Made by a program: the position numbers and the translations under genes | Shown here: positions 63,156-63,964 of the stretch, in pieces | Layout: each line of letters opens with the position of its first letter | Position numbering within the stretch: position 1 is the first letter of the stretch | Notes under the pieces: generated by a model | What the model saw: the letters and a program-made list of their open reading frames with translations, nothing else | Told to the model about the DNA's origin: nothing | The model's database searches: none | Source: Paenibacillus sp. JCM 18996 | GTDB taxonomy: Bacteria > Bacillota > Bacilli > Paenibacillales > NBRC-103111 | Assembly (NCBI GenBank): GCA_001313085.1 | Contig: BBFE01000016.1 | Location: 1 to 63,964 of the forward strand | Length of the DNA: 63,964 nucleotides | Direction of reading: 5' to 3'

Positions 63156-63964
63156 ATGAAGCAGCGTATTGTCATAAAAAAATAGGAAGCTCCTCTTTGA
63201 CCTCCGAGGAAGGCGGGCTTAACCGGGCAAAAAAAATCGAATTTTTTCGCAGGAGAACTGGTGCGCCTTCGCGAATCCGGGGCCACTTTGCTGCTGGTCA
63301 CCTCCGGTGCGGTTGCGGCCGGCTTTAAACCGATGGGCTACGGCATAAGGCCGAAGCAGCTGCATGAAAAGCAGGCCTCGGCCGCGCTGGGCCAGGCGCT
63401 CCTTATGCAGGCTTACCATGAAGCTTTTGCCCGGCATCATATAGGGGTGGCCCAAATTCTGCTGACCCGTTCAGACTTTTCCAACCGCAAAAGGATCCAC
63501 AACGCGATGATGACGATGGAGGAACTGATGAAGCACGGCATTCTGCCGATCATCAATGAGAACGACACCGTATCCACAGACGAGCTGCGGTTCGGCGACA
63601 ATGACAAGCTGTCCGCGCTCGTTGCCAATTTGGTAAAGGCCCAGGAGCTCGTCATCATCACCGACACGGACGGGCTGTACACAGAGGATCCGCGCAAAAG
63701 CACGGACGCCCGCAAAATTGAGCGCGTGTCCGAGTTCAACGAGGAGCTGTACCGCATTGCGGGCGATGCAGGCTCCTCCGTGGGAACGGGCGGCATGCGT
63801 TCCAAGATCGAGGCGGCCCGGATCGCTACCCAAGGCGGCGTGCCCGTCTTCGTCGGCAGGGTCGCGGAGCCCGGCGATCTCTCCCTTGCCGCAGACGGCG
63901 CGGGCAAGGGCACTTACTTCGATACGGCGTTCCACTCGTTATCGATGAAGAAGCAGTGGCTCGG
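63156..63964 (+). CDS. proB: Glutamate 5-kinase (frameshifted, continues past window)
   Basis: First step of proline synthesis. MKQRIVIKIGSSSLTSEEGG, LLLVTSGAVAAGFKPMGY, KQASAALGQALLMQAYHEAF, PIINENDTVSTDELRFGDND, IITDTDGLYTEDPRK and GTGGMRSKIEAARIATQGG are all diagnostic of the amino-acid kinase fold. Start ATG 63156 behind GGAAG. A7 at 63176-63182 needs five, T6 at about 63241-63247 needs five; A8 near 63229-63236 stays in frame. The PUA domain would follow beyond the window. Controlled by the T-box just upstream; proA is expected next. Confidence 0.95.

Noticed and set aside
1..63964. Programmed transcriptional slippage or phase variation at the many A/T tracts as a regulatory system
   Set aside because: Breaks hit essential and housekeeping genes alike, several per gene, and G/C runs show opposite-sign errors. 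Slippage normally needs longer tracts. Data error is simpler.
1..63964. CRISPR arrays, tRNA/rRNA genes, prophage or transposase genes
   Set aside because: No spaced direct-repeat array, clover-leaf or mobile-element enzyme was seen on either strand.

Overview
The window looks like a chromosomal segment of a spore-forming, low- to mid-GC Gram-positive bacterium of the Paenibacillus type (Bacillales, Paenibacillaceae). The evidence is strong AGGAGG-type ribosome binding sites with ATG/GTG/TTG starts, a TPP riboswitch, a T-box leader, a double-dynamin GTPase, ParE/ParC, an S-layer-homology protein, a GerMN lipoprotein, a YjcZ-type tiny membrane protein, a CgeD-like glycosyltransferase and a glgBCDA operon. 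No rRNA, tRNA, CRISPR array, transposase or phage gene was seen.

The dominant feature is reading-frame damage. Most long genes, including essential ones (parE, parC, proB), are split into two to many frames, and the splits sit mainly at A or T runs of 6-8 where protein conservation calls for 5-6. G/C-side errors go the other way, losing one base. Genes are therefore given here as reconstructed full-length loci, with the breaks noted. Sequencing or assembly error is the likely cause. Separate lesions that homopolymer error cannot explain (truncations, a missing catalytic loop) are listed as true pseudogene candidates.

Layout: 0.3-9 kb is a decaying accessory stretch: an AraC regulator fused head-to-head to a truncated aldo/keto reductase, a second aldo/keto reductase, a tiny YjcZ protein, a STAND ATPase regulator, an alditol-oxidase-like flavoprotein, a damaged L-lactate dehydrogenase, and LacI and Gfo/Idh remnants. 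9-10.8 kb holds a DUF2935 protein and a WrbA-like flavoprotein. 10.9-15.9 kb is a Fur-controlled, divergent siderophore-iron uptake locus (two permeases, ATPase, FhuF-like reductase; binding lipoprotein on the other strand), followed by a ferritin remnant. 16.2-18.3 kb has a LigD-type polymerase, a 52-aa membrane protein and a CgeD-like glycosyltransferase.

18.3-22.9 kb is the thiamine operon tenI-thiO-thiS-thiG-thiD-thiE behind a TPP riboswitch with its own terminator. 23.0-29.2 kb is the glycogen operon glgB-glgC-glgD-glgA. 29.4-31.8 kb has an RNA-modification pair (RlmI-like methyltransferase, RluA-like pseudouridine synthase), a MarR regulator and a small ORF. 31.8-36.3 kb is parE-parC. 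36.3-43.1 kb carries an ABC-2 type transporter, an SGNH hydrolase and a heterodimeric ABC exporter. 43.3-48.6 kb has dynA, a small hypothetical protein, nth and a YjzC-like protein.

48.8-53.8 kb is a cell-surface/spore group: SLH protein, GerMN lipoprotein and amidase, with a tandem hairpin repeat between the first two. 54.2-57.3 kb is leuC-leuD with a divergent LysR regulator. 57.3-59.6 kb is a divergent carbon-nitrogen hydrolase/aminotransferase pair resembling MtnU/MtnE. 60.0-63.96 kb has a polytopic membrane protein, a GGDEF-like/HD-GYP protein, and a T-box leader feeding proB, which runs off the window. I found no clearly new system. The most useful leads are the homopolymer pattern, the 51.6-kb hairpin repeats, the GlgA repeat tail and the SLH repeat modules.
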